A DNA stretch of 30,224 nucleotides, taken from NCBI GenBank assembly GCA_031289815.1, contig JAITOS010000145.1, positions 1 to 30,224 of the forward strand, given 5' to 3'. The notes under the pieces are model-generated. The model saw only the letters and a list, made by a program, of their open reading frames with translations. It had not been told where the DNA came from and ran no database searches. The first letter of the stretch is position 1; each line of letters begins with the position of its first letter. The DNA is from Peptococcaceae bacterium. GTDB lineage: Bacteria; Bacillota; Desulfitobacteriia; Desulfitobacteriales; Desulfitobacteriaceae. The position numbers were made by a program, and so were the translations under genes. Positions 23,641-29,917 of the stretch are shown here, piece by piece.

Positions 23641-24359
23641 TAAGTTTACGCTCCGGCACTCCCAGCAGTGGCAAGAGTTACACCGCCATTATAGACATTT
23701 GGCGCGCTTTGTATGAGAAGAAATTTGTCATTGCTAATTTTGACGTTATATTTTCCCCTCGTGACCTGAAAAGGGGATACGACAAGCGATTTTTTTACCT
23801 TGAGAATCAGGAGCTTACCGTTAATAATTTGTTGGTTTTTGCCATCGAACATGACCTTGTTAAAAATATGCGTGAAAGTCAGTGCTTAGTCGTGATCGAC
23901 GAAGCCGGGGGCCGCTTCAACGCCGCCGACGCGAAAAAAGATATTTCCGAGTGGAAAGACTTCTTTTCCCAACACGCGAAACTTGGCTTTGACATCCTGC
24001 TGATTGCTCAAAAAGACCGCATGATAAACCGGGATGTCTTAGGTTTTATCGAATACGAGATAAAACACCGGAAGGTAAATAGATTCAAATTTTTTCGTTA
24101 CTTGCCTAAGTCTATAACGCTTTTCGTCGCTATAAAATTTTGGTACGTCAATAAACAGAGAGAGGGGAGCGAATTCTTTTTATACTCTAAGCGTATTTCC
24201 GGGCGTTACAATCGTTACAAGATGTTCGACGGTTTTAAACTATCTTCGGCGCTGTTGCAGAAAATAGATAATATCACAAGTAGCCTTGACGATAGCTATA
24301 ATGTGCCGATATCGGCAATCAGTAAAAACTTAGGCAACCTCGGCAAGGAAGAGAACTAA
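23637..24359 (+). CDS. zot: Zot-type (pI) assembly ATPase, short form
   Basis: 240 aa from ATG 23637, coupled to the previous gene. Walker A is G-T-P-S-S-G-K-S (residues 7-14) and Walker B is C-L-V-V-I-D-E (83-89), followed by A-G-G-R, as in Zot/pI proteins that drive filamentous phage assembly and export. The usual C-terminal periplasmic part is missing: after a moderately hydrophobic stretch near residue 160 only about 75 residues remain. With no secretin gene in the element, this fits assembly through a single membrane. The last codons (G-K-E-E-N) and the terminator behind them are repeated at the end of the uracil-DNA glycosylase gene. Confidence 0.88.
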   Translation: MISLRSGTPSSGKSYTAIIDIWRALYEKKFVIANFDVIFSPRDLKRGYDKRFFYLENQELTVNNLLVFAIEHDLVKNMRESQCLVVIDEAGGRFNAADAKKDISEWKDFFSQHAKLGFDILLIAQKDRMINRDVLGFIEYEIKHRKVNRFKFFRYLPKSITLFVAIKFWYVNKQREGSEFFLYSKRISGRYNRYKMFDGFKLSSALLQKIDNITSSLDDSYNVPISAISKNLGNLGKEEN

Positions 24360-24413
24360 AAAAAGCCTGTGAGGGGGATACCGCAAGGCGGGCCCCGCTT
24401 ACAGGCTTTTTTT
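24358..24413. terminator. Terminator after zot
   Basis: A7 then GCCTGTGAG (24365-24373) pairs with CTTACAGGC (24398-24406), followed by T7. The symmetric A and T tracts let it also serve the convergent gene ending at 24420. Confidence 0.9.
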
Positions 24414-24419
24414 AGTGTT

Positions 24420-24680
24420 TTAATCATCTTTTACCTTAATTCCAATCACGCAATAGCCCGGTTTAAGGGCAATCGGAAAATCTTCCTCAGCCAGAATATA
24501 GGTTATCGTGGCAGTCATCTCTCGCCCTGTGTAACTGCCGCCAGCTTCTTGCTCACACTCAAAGAGTAAAAGTTTATCACCGACTTTATAGCCACGGTCA
24601 TTCTTTCGTACTTCAAAGGTCTTTTCTTTATTCGCTATAGCGTCGAAGAACTTAGGAAAAATTTTGAGGTCGTGTGTCAT
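24420..24680 (-). CDS. DUF3850 (ASCH/PUA-like) protein
   Basis: 86 aa from ATG 24680, preceded by AAGGAGGACGATGAA; an in-frame ATG nine codons upstream has no ribosome binding site. H-D-L-K-I-F-P-K-F-F-D-A-I, K-T-F-E-V-R-K-N-D-R-G-Y-K-V-G-D-K-L, Y-T-G-R-E-M and P-G-Y-C-V-I-G-I are the successive signatures of the DUF3850 family, small PUA-like proteins common in phages and thought to bind RNA. It is the second gene of a reverse-strand pair in the phage accessory region. Role in the phage unknown. Confidence 0.8.
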   Translation of the reverse strand: MTHDLKIFPKFFDAIANKEKTFEVRKNDRGYKVGDKLLLFECEQEAGGSYTGREMTATITYILAEEDFPIALKPGYCVIGIKVKDD

Positions 24681-24813
24681 TTCATCGTCCTCCTTGTTCG
24701 CGCTCATCGGTGATGGTAGGGGCTTTCATTTCGCCTGTAAATTCTGTTTGCGTCTTTCCGCGATTTTTTTCGCTCCTTCTCAGTTGTCCGCGCTGTCTAT
24801 CAAAAGGTCGTAT

Positions 24814-25311
24814 TTAGACTTCGTTTTTCTCGCAACGGTAGTAATATCCGTATCCGCGCTTATCGTCATCGAATGTGAACTCACAAGTTTCATTGTAACA
24901 TGTTCCATTCCAGTTTCTCACAAATATTTGATAATCATATGGGAACTGGTTGATTATTTCTGACTGGCATGGTTCTTCTTCTGCTTCCCATATTTGTTCA
25001 TAGCTGTGAATTTCGGTTTCCGTATATTCCTCAAGTTCATCCGTGTAATAGTATCGCTTGAAACCCTCGGAGGTAACATAGCTTGCATGTTTGCGGCGAA
25101 GTTTTGTTACTTCTCTTTTTGCCTTAAAACTGCAATATTTTTTGCCGTCAGTGACATGGTAAGATTGGCGGTATTCGTTGTAGGGTTTCTCAAATTCATC
25201 GCGGGAGAAGCCACGTTCTACGCCTTTCTCTGCACATTTTTTTGCTACATAGTTTAGGAACTCAGCGACTGTTACATTGGTTCTTTGGACTTCAATCATT
25301 ATGTTGGTCAT
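24814..25311 (-). CDS. Unrecognised 165-aa phage accessory protein
   Basis: I do not recognise this protein. ATG 25311 has a strong AAGGAGGAG ribosome binding site. It is soluble and charged, with a basic middle (S-F-K-A-K-R-E-V-T-K-L-R-R-K-H), a Tyr/Glu-rich central part and a C-terminal region with four cysteines in all, two in C-Y-N-E-T-C and a final Y-Y-R-C. Transcribed with the DUF3850 gene opposite to the morphogenesis genes, so it may belong to a phage control or host-interaction unit. Confidence 0.7.
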   Translation of the reverse strand: MTNIMIEVQRTNVTVAEFLNYVAKKCAEKGVERGFSRDEFEKPYNEYRQSYHVTDGKKYCSFKAKREVTKLRRKHASYVTSEGFKRYYYTDELEEYTETEIHSYEQIWEAEEEPCQSEIINQFPYDYQIFVRNWNGTCYNETCEFTFDDDKRGYGYYYRCEKNEV

Positions 25312-25355
25312 TATAATCTCCTCCTTAAATCTCGTTTGGCTCTGTTATGTCGCTT

Positions 25356-25381
25356 CCGGGGATCAGCCCCCCGCTTTTTTT
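25356..25381 (+). terminator. G/C hairpin with T tract in the phage intergenic region
   Basis: GGGG (25358-25361) pairs with CCCC (25367-25370 or so) around a short loop, followed by CCGC and T7. On the plus strand it has the form of a terminator although no plus-strand gene lies just upstream; it may instead be one of the origin-region hairpins. Confidence 0.4.
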
Positions 25382-25399
25382 GTTGAGTTATCCGACTCA

Positions 25400-25504
25400 T
25401 ATCGACGGCAAATAGCGCAAGGGAGGAAACAAAAAATTTTCCATCCTTGGGAACAAGGATAAAAGGAAAAATTTTTGTGGCCCTTGCGCTATTTGTTGTC
25501 GATA
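25400..25504. other. Long imperfect hairpin, candidate packaging signal / complementary-strand origin
   Basis: A 24-base arm (25400-25423, core AAATAGCGCAAGGG) pairs with 25481-25504 (core CCCTTGCGCTATTT) with only two G-T mismatches. Inside, AAAATTTTCC-type and CCTTG/CAAGG stems continue the structure almost to the tip. In Ff phages the intergenic region carries the packaging-signal hairpin and minus-strand origin; this is the only comparable structure in the element. A 90-codon reverse frame through it is a shadow. Confidence 0.65.
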
Positions 25505-25544
25505 GTGATATACTAAAAAAACAAAAAAGGCTTTAATCCGTTCC

Positions 25545-25562
25545 TTTTCCCAGAAGGGAAAA
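25545..25562. other. Second intergenic hairpin
   Basis: TTTTCCC (25545-25551), loop AGAA, GGGAAAA (25556-25562). Lies 40 nt beyond the long hairpin; possibly part of the same origin region. Confidence 0.4.
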
Positions 25563-25688
25563 ATTCTGTTTCCTCTCCACACTCGCGCCCATCGGAGGAG
25601 GAAGGGGCTTTCACTTGCTTTTTCTACAAATTTTTTACAAGAAATAAAGTATAATATACATAAAATCACAGCAGGGGAGGGGATATTT

Positions 25689-25988
25689 TTGAAAAGGTTA
25701 AAGGATCATGAATTATTTTTTCTGGTTGGGTTTTATATAATTATAAACCCTGATCATGCTGTTAGAACGCGCGTTGGCTGGCTTTTCAATACGTCTTTTG
25801 AGCGAATGGACAGATGTTTTAACGCTTTGATAGACGCTGGAGTTATCGCCGATTTTGTAAAATCCGGTGGTTTACCGTTCAAAGTATTGATGGGGCTTGA
25901 TATGTTTATCCGGCTTTGCTTTGATATGGAATTGACCCGGCTACAGGATTATATCCCGCCAAGTACACCAATGATTAGTAACAAATAG
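25689..25988 (+). CDS. Unrecognised 99-aa phage protein
   Basis: TTG 25689 with GGGAGGGG eight bases upstream. No membrane segment that convinces; the order of short helices around W-L-F-N-T-S-F-E-R-M-D-R-C-F-N-A-L-I-D-A-G-V suggests a winged-helix-like DNA-binding fold, but I cannot name a family. It lies between the intergenic hairpins and the small HTH gene, where inoviruses often keep regulators. Confidence 0.6.
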   Translation: MKRLKDHELFFLVGFYIIINPDHAVRTRVGWLFNTSFERMDRCFNALIDAGVIADFVKSGGLPFKVLMGLDMFIRLCFDMELTRLQDYIPPSTPMISNK

Positions 25989-26020
25989 CCATATTCGACA
26001 GAATAAGCTAAATTTTTCTC

Positions 26021-26050
26021 TTGACGTAAACTATATAATTCTAGTAATAT
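26021..26050 (+). promoter_or_regulatory. Promoter candidate of the HTH gene
   Basis: TTGACG (26021-26026), 18 bp, TAATAT (26045-26050). A perfect TATAAT at 26093-26098 without a good -35 lies only 12 bases before ATG 26110, so an almost leaderless second transcript is possible. Confidence 0.5.
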
Positions 26051-26115
26051 TTAAATCAATAAATGCCCTATGGAAAATATTCGTCATTCTGATATAATAT
26101 CTATGGGTGATGAAT

Positions 26116-26286
26116 ATGGCAAAAATCGAGATTGACGAAGATTTGTTAGTCCAAAAATACACGGAAGGATTAAGCTACCGAGAACTGGCAAAAATTTTTA
26201 ACTGCTCACATCAGACCATTAAGCGCCGATTAAAAGAAAGCCCGTACAAATTCAAATTAATCGTAAGACGCGAAAAAACAATTTAA
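26116..26286 (+). CDS. 56-aa helix-turn-helix protein, candidate phage repressor
   Basis: ATG 26116; ATG 26110 is an in-frame alternative with two more residues, and the ribosome binding site is weak. The core L-S-Y-R-E-L-A-K-I-F-N-C-S-H-Q-T-I-K-R-R-L is a clear HTH of the resolvase/Xre-like small type, followed by a basic tail. Too short for most automated calls. It is the last gene before the right attachment site and, after circularisation, would lie just upstream of the rep control region, the place of a phage repressor. No terminator follows before the attachment site. Confidence 0.7.
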   Translation: MAKIEIDEDLLVQKYTEGLSYRELAKIFNCSHQTIKRRLKESPYKFKLIVRREKTI

Positions 26287-26322
26287 TAGACAAAATATAA
26301 CAGTGAGTGATAGAAAACGACA

Positions 26323-26350
26323 ACTTGACATAATATTTATTATAGGACAT
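26323..26350. repeat. Right attachment site, well-formed dif site
   Basis: On the minus strand the arms are ATGTCCTATAA and TTATGTCAAGT around the six-base centre TAAATA. Against the Bacillus subtilis dif site as I remember it, 22 of 28 positions agree. The exact repeat with the left site covers the TTATGTCAAGT arm and the centre. This suggests that the complete host dif was used and that the window lies at the chromosome terminus. Confidence 0.75.
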
Positions 26351-26398
26351 TTTTAAAAAAGAGAAAAGAGCCTCTAACAGACCCTCCTCTAAATCTCC

Positions 26399-27394
26399 TT
26401 AGTACATTCCCGGCAATTCAAACAGCGTCTTGCGCTCCTTCGCCAGTCCGCTTAACGCGCTTTCCGGCAGAATCTCAGCCGTCAGCGTCTGATCCAACAG
26501 CGGGATCATCGTCTGATAACGCTGCTTCGCGCCTAATAAAACCAGCAGCGCTTCGCCGTCCTGATAGCGAAAGTACGAAATCAGGCACTGTCCGGCTTCT
26601 GTAGTCGTCCCGGTCTTTAAACCGGCGACTCCCGGATATACCCCCAATAACTTATTGGAATTGCTGACCTGAATACTGCGTAATTGGCCGCTTTTGTTTT
26701 GCCATTCAATCACAGCGTTTTTCATCTGTACCAGGGCCAGGAGCGTATCGTTCCCGATAAAGGCCAGCGCTATTTTTGCCATATCCCCGGCGCTGCTCAC
26801 ATGTGCGCTGTCCGGTAAACCATGCGGATTCGTGAAATGCGACTGCGTACAGCCCAGCTTCGCGGCATAGCTGTTCATGACCTCCGCAAACGCCGCGACC
26901 GACCCCGACGTCTCTACCGCTAAAGCGGCGGCGGCGTCATTGGCGCTGCTGACATAGACCGCCGTCAGCAAATTTCGGACGGATATCTGATCCCCGGCGG
27001 CTAAGCCTAACCGGGATCCCTCGATATCGACTTCAGCGCCCACCGTAATCACGTCGTCAAGATTTAAAGCGGCGGCGGCCACTAATCCCGTCAAAAGCTT
27101 GGTCGTACTCGCCGGCGCTCTGGGAATATCCTGATTCTGGCTGGCAAGCACGCTTTTACTTCGTATATTATAGATAAAATAGCTTTCCGCGCCGGTAGTT
27201 GCCGCTCCTGTTTTGCTGGAATTTTGTTGATCTGAATTTTCAGAGTTTTCCGCTAGCGACACCGCGTTTTCTGCTGACAACACCGCGTTCTTCGCTAACG
27301 ATACCCCCGCCGCCGATTCGCTGAAGAGCAACAGCGGCAAAACGGCCAGAAAGAACAGCGCCAGCGTGACTTGAAATCTTGTTTTCTTCTCCAT
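26399..27394 (-). CDS. D-alanyl-D-alanine carboxypeptidase (peptidase S11 family)
   Basis: 331 aa. Signal peptide at residues 1-30, then a Ser/Asn-rich linker to about 70 and the S11 domain. Catalytic motifs: S-T-T-K (Ser96, Lys99), S-A-N (150-152) and K-T-G (260-262). It trims the terminal D-Ala of peptidoglycan pentapeptides outside the membrane. The C-terminal beta domain and amphipathic anchor of PBP5 are missing or very short, as in sporulation-type DacF/DacB proteins; I would not choose between them. ATG 27394 follows AGAAGGG. Its 3' end lies 49 nt from the right attachment site. Confidence 0.92.
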   Translation of the reverse strand: MEKKTRFQVTLALFFLAVLPLLLFSESAAGVSLAKNAVLSAENAVSLAENSENSDQQNSSKTGAATTGAESYFIYNIRSKSVLASQNQDIPRAPASTTKLLTGLVAAAALNLDDVITVGAEVDIEGSRLGLAAGDQISVRNLLTAVYVSSANDAAAALAVETSGSVAAFAEVMNSYAAKLGCTQSHFTNPHGLPDSAHVSSAGDMAKIALAFIGNDTLLALVQMKNAVIEWQNKSGQLRSIQVSNSNKLLGVYPGVAGLKTGTTTEAGQCLISYFRYQDGEALLVLLGAKQRYQTMIPLLDQTLTAEILPESALSGLAKERKTLFELPGMY

Positions 27395-27489
27395 GATACC
27401 CTTCTGCCTCCCGGATCACTTCATTTGCTGGTTCGTCCCTTGACCGGTCAATCATATCAAGACAGGCGGCGTTTTACAATGCTTTATGT

Positions 27490-28311
27490 TTAGAAGTTTT
27501 GCTGGAATTTTTCATTGCCTACCTGCTGATCATGCTCCCACACCACTAAAAACGCGTAGGGGTTGAGCCACTCCCCGTCAGGCAATTGCATACCGAAATG
27601 CAGGTGATCCGGAGTAGTAATCGCGTCCCCGGTATGCCCCACGCCGCCGATCCAGGCGTTTCTTTCTATTTTCTGCCCGATCTTCAAAGACGGATTGATC
27701 TCCTTTAAATGGGCGTAATAATAGTAAACGCCATCGTCGCCGCGCACTCCTACCCGTTCTCCGCCCAAACGGTTCCAGCCCAGGCGTTCCACTTTCCCGG
27801 CAGCCACGTTGATCACGGGGGTTCCTTCCGGGCTGAACAGATCGGTTCCCTCGTGTTTCCGGCTGCCCCCCTCCCGGTCAGCCCCATAGGTATCCACATA
27901 CCAGGGATTTCCCTGCACCGGAAAACTAAAGCGGCCGGACTGGAAGAGCGGATACTTCGCGAGGAAGCGGCGGCGCTCCTCCAGCCTTTGCGCCTCCCCG
28001 TCAGAAAACAAGCTGCGCGCGCTCTCCCACCCTTCGCCCGCCAATACCGCCTGCCAGCCGTGCTCCCCCTCCGATTCGGCTGCCGTAGCGACCGTGGAGC
28101 GGATCGCCAGCAGATCGATCCAGGCGTCCGGCGCGATTTGCAACCCCGCCGCCCGACATTCCAGCACGAGCTCCGGCGGCAATGAACCCAGATAGCGATA
28201 GGCCGCCTGCTGCTCTTGCCGCGCTCTTTGCTCATGGACGACCGCGCAAAGGAGCCCGATCCCCAGCGCCAGACAAGCGAAGACCCTGAAAGGCTTAGCA
28301 AAAAAATTCAC
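27490..28311 (-). CDS. M23-family metallopeptidase, membrane-anchored
   Basis: 273 aa. An N-terminal hydrophobic segment (residues 8-25) anchors or exports it. The LytM/M23 domain occupies about residues 125-258 with the zinc and catalytic residues His153 and Asp157 (H-E-G-T-D), His201, and His236/His238 (D-H-L-H-F-G). It should cleave peptidoglycan cross-bridges or act as an elongation/division factor. ATG 28311 follows AGGAGGGGAG. The gap of 95 nt to the carboxypeptidase in the same direction suggests a cell-wall operon. Confidence 0.92.
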   Translation of the reverse strand: MNFFAKPFRVFACLALGIGLLCAVVHEQRARQEQQAAYRYLGSLPPELVLECRAAGLQIAPDAWIDLLAIRSTVATAAESEGEHGWQAVLAGEGWESARSLFSDGEAQRLEERRRFLAKYPLFQSGRFSFPVQGNPWYVDTYGADREGGSRKHEGTDLFSPEGTPVINVAAGKVERLGWNRLGGERVGVRGDDGVYYYYAHLKEINPSLKIGQKIERNAWIGGVGHTGDAITTPDHLHFGMQLPDGEWLNPYAFLVVWEHDQQVGNEKFQQNF

Positions 28312-28388
28312 CGCTTCTCCCCTCCTGTCTCATTCATATGAAGAGAATTACGATGGCAGAAGATCACACCTTTAATTTTATAAAAAAC

Positions 28389-28523
28389 TTGAATTCATCT
28401 CCCGCCCTATGTTATAATGTAGTCATCAGTATAATCATGATAATCACAAGGATTACCACCAAAACAACTGAATACTCCATCGAAGAGAATAACCGCAATC
28501 CTTCGCACAAGGGCGGTTATTTT
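28389..28523 (+). ncRNA. Rearranged relic of the type I toxin-antitoxin element
   Basis: The antisense promoter is intact (TTGAAT 28389-28394, 18 bp, TATAAT 28413-28418). The following DNA jumps from TGTAGTCA straight into reversed toxin sequence and then to the bidirectional terminator (stem 28486-28496 with 28513-28523). The antisense RNA would now cover the whole toxin frame. It may still be transcribed. Confidence 0.5.
28412..28480 (-). pseudogene. Toxin remnant, copy 2 (22 codons, no ribosome binding site)
   Basis: Starts MEYSVVLVVILV and follows the toxin sequence to I-I-M-I-I-L, then ends M-T-T-L in promoter DNA. Upstream of the ATG is terminator sequence instead of the ribosome-binding-site hairpin and promoter, so it should not be expressed. 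Confidence 0.65.
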
Positions 28524-28541
28524 CTTTTTACACAAATTTAA

Positions 28542-28592
28542 CGAACATTTGTTTGTATTTTGTTTGTAGCGTTTCCCAAATCGTGATACACT
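28542..28592 (+). promoter_or_regulatory. SOS box and promoter of lexA
   Basis: CGAACATTTGTTTG (28542-28555) fits the Gram-positive LexA box CGAAC-N4-GTTYG. A promoter follows: TTGTAG (28564-28569), 17 bp, TACACT (28587-28592). LexA autoregulation is expected. Confidence 0.75.
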
Positions 28593-28663
28593 AAGTAGAG
28601 GCGTTAGCGCCCAAAAGCCTAAAGCCACAAACCCAACAAACAACCAAGAGAGGGGCTGAGTTC

Positions 28664-29278
28664 TTGTATCACGATCTATCCAAAAGGCAAACAGAGATTC
28701 TGGAATTTATCAAAAAAGAGACCCGCCAGAAAGGCTATCCGCCGTCGGTGAGAGAAATCGGCGACGCCGTAGGCTTAATGTCCACGTCTACGGTACACGC
28801 CCACTTGCAAACGATTGAAGATAAGGGCTATATCCGCCGGGATCCGTCAAAACCACGGGCGATTGAGTTATTGGACGGTTCCCATCCGGCCCAGCAAAAA
28901 AACGTGGCGCAGATTCCCATCGTGGGCCGCGTCAGCGCCGGTCAGCCGCTTCTGGCCGTAGAGAACATCGAGGATACCTTTCTCCTGCCGCAGGATATCG
29001 TCCGCCAGGACACGTGTTATATGTTAAAAATCACCGGCAACAGCATGATTGAAGCCGGCATATTTGATCATGACCTCGTGCTGGTTCGCCAGCAAAACAC
29101 GGCGAACAACGGCGATATCGTCGTCGCCTTGATCGACGACGAAGCCACGGTCAAACGCTTTTTCAAAGAAAAAACCCTCGTCCGCCTGCAACCGGAAAAC
29201 TCAGCGATGGAACCCATCTACACCCAAAACGTCGCCATCCTCGGCAAAGTCATCGGCCTCTTTCGCACGATTCACTGA
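28664..29278 (+). CDS. lexA: LexA repressor
   Basis: 204 aa from TTG 28664, the start that gives the normal N-terminus (M-Y-H-D-L-S-K-R-Q) with GAGAGGGG upstream. The winged HTH lies at about residues 28-48 (S-V-R-E-I-G-D-A-V-G-L-M-S-T-S-T-V). The self-cleavage bond is Ala92-Gly93 (V-S-A-G-Q-P), with the Ser127/Lys164 dyad in G-N-S-M and T-V-K-R. It represses SOS genes until RecA stimulates cleavage. It lies 2.3 kb from the inovirus, and relics of the type I toxin element sit on both sides. Confidence 0.97.
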   Translation: MYHDLSKRQTEILEFIKKETRQKGYPPSVREIGDAVGLMSTSTVHAHLQTIEDKGYIRRDPSKPRAIELLDGSHPAQQKNVAQIPIVGRVSAGQPLLAVENIEDTFLLPQDIVRQDTCYMLKITGNSMIEAGIFDHDLVLVRQQNTANNGDIVVALIDDEATVKRFFKEKTLVRLQPENSAMEPIYTQNVAILGKVIGLFRTIH

Positions 29279-29299
29279 GCACAACTCCACAAACAAAAA

Positions 29300-29320
29300 T
29301 CCCCACAATTCCCTTGGGGA
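29300..29320 (+). terminator. Weak hairpin after lexA
   Basis: TCCCC (29300-29304) and GGGGA (29316-29320), without a proper T run. Possibly the lexA terminator. Confidence 0.3.
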
Positions 29321-29338
29321 AATAATGTCCTTGTAAAC

Positions 29339-29368
29339 TTGAATTTATCTCCCGACCTATGATATAGT
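29339..29368 (+). promoter_or_regulatory. Promoter of antisense RNA, copy 3
   Basis: TTGAAT (29339-29344), 18 bp, TATAGT (29363-29368). Confidence 0.7.
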
Positions 29369-29374
29369 GTAGTC

Positions 29375-29458
29375 AGACAAAGCAACCAATTTGGTTAGCT
29401 AGAACATGGGGCTATTCAAGAAAATAACCGCATTCCTTTGCACAAGGGCGGTTATTTT
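29375..29458 (+). ncRNA. Candidate antisense antitoxin RNA, copy 3
   Basis: Inferred start seven bases after the -10, end at the bidirectional terminator AAAATAACCGC (29421-29431) / GCGGTTATTTT (29448-29458). Confidence 0.55.
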
Positions 29459-29526
29459 CTATTGGATTGATTCAGTATAATCAGGGTAATTTCAAGGATT
29501 ACCACCAAAACAACTAAATACTCCAC
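29452..29526 (-). CDS. 24-aa hydrophobic type I toxin candidate, copy 3 (GTG start)
   Basis: GTG start, then E-Y-L-V-V-L-V-V-I-L-E-I-T-L-I-I-L and the end N-Q-S-N-R-K. A Glu and a Thr in the middle of the hydrophobic run and the GTG start make this the most diverged full-length copy. The ribosome binding site AGGAGGT is paired with ACCTCC across a short loop, as in copy 4. Confidence 0.65.
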   Translation of the reverse strand: MEYLVVLVVILEITLIILNQSNRK

Positions 29527-29587
29527 GGCCTCACCTCCTCTCTGGAGGTTCAGCTAACCGCCTTTGGCTTCATCTGACTACAACCAT

Positions 29588-29616
29588 ATTTTAGCATAAA
29601 AAGGCGTGATTTAAAA
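29588..29616 (-). promoter_or_regulatory. Promoter of type I toxin copy 3
   Basis: On the minus strand TTTTAA (29616-29611), 17 bp, TAAAAT (29593-29588), identical to copies 1 and 4. Confidence 0.6.
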
Positions 29617-29670
29617 TCTAAAAAAACCAGCCTTCAACGAAATAAATGTAGAGGAATCAACAAAAGAAAC

Positions 29671-29700
29671 TTGAATTTAGCTCCTGAACTATGATATAGT
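29671..29700 (+). promoter_or_regulatory. Promoter of antisense RNA, copy 4
   Basis: TTGAAT (29671-29676), 18 bp, TATAGT (29695-29700). Confidence 0.7.
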
Positions 29701-29706
29701 GTAGCC

Positions 29707-29789
29707 AGATGAAGCAACCTTTAACGGTTAGCTGAGAATTGGTTAAAAAAGAAAATAACCGCATCCCTTAGCATCAGGGCGGTTATTTT
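29707..29789 (+). ncRNA. Candidate antisense antitoxin RNA, copy 4
   Basis: Ends at the bidirectional terminator whose arms are AAAATAACCGC (29752-29762) and GCGGTTATTTT (29779-29789). Confidence 0.55.
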
Positions 29790-29857
29790 CTTTTGGGTGG
29801 ATTTAGTATAATCATGATAATCACAAGGATTACCACCAAAATAACTAAATACTCCAT
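29783..29857 (-). CDS. 24-aa hydrophobic type I toxin candidate, copy 4
   Basis: MEYLVILVV start, I-I-M-I-I-L, end N-P-P-K-R-K. Almost the same as copy 1. The ribosome binding site GGGAGGT forms a perfect six-base stem with ACCTCC (loop GAAG or similar) in the mRNA. Promoter, hairpin, gene and terminator are all intact. Confidence 0.75.
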   Translation of the reverse strand: MEYLVILVVILVIIMIILNPPKRK

Positions 29858-29917
29858 AGCGTCACCTCCCTTCGGAAGGTTCAGCTAACCGCCTTGGCTT
29901 CATCTGACTACACCCAT

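Larger units (their letters stand above)
19147..26350 (+). mobile_element. Inovirus (filamentous phage) prophage integrated at a dif-like site
   Basis: About 7.2 kb of lower-GC DNA with a complete filamentous-phage gene order on the plus strand: replication protein, ssDNA-binding protein, small membrane protein, secreted Fn3-like protein, major coat protein, terminator, large minor coat/adsorption protein, small membrane protein and Zot-type ATPase, then an intergenic hairpin region and accessory genes. It is bounded by dif-like direct repeats. No integrase, transposase or secretin gene is present. Host XerCD integration and secretion through a single membrane are inferred from this. Confidence 0.85.

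Noticed and set aside
24664..24963. 99-codon forward frame opposite the accessory genes
   Set aside because: Overlaps the start regions of two well-supported reverse genes and lacks a ribosome binding site.
25397..25669. 90-codon reverse frame
   Set aside because: It runs through both arms of the long hairpin; composition follows the palindrome and there is no ribosome binding site.
19147..26350. Integrase, transposase or secretin gene in the phage
   Set aside because: Looked for in every frame of the element; none has the expected motifs or size.
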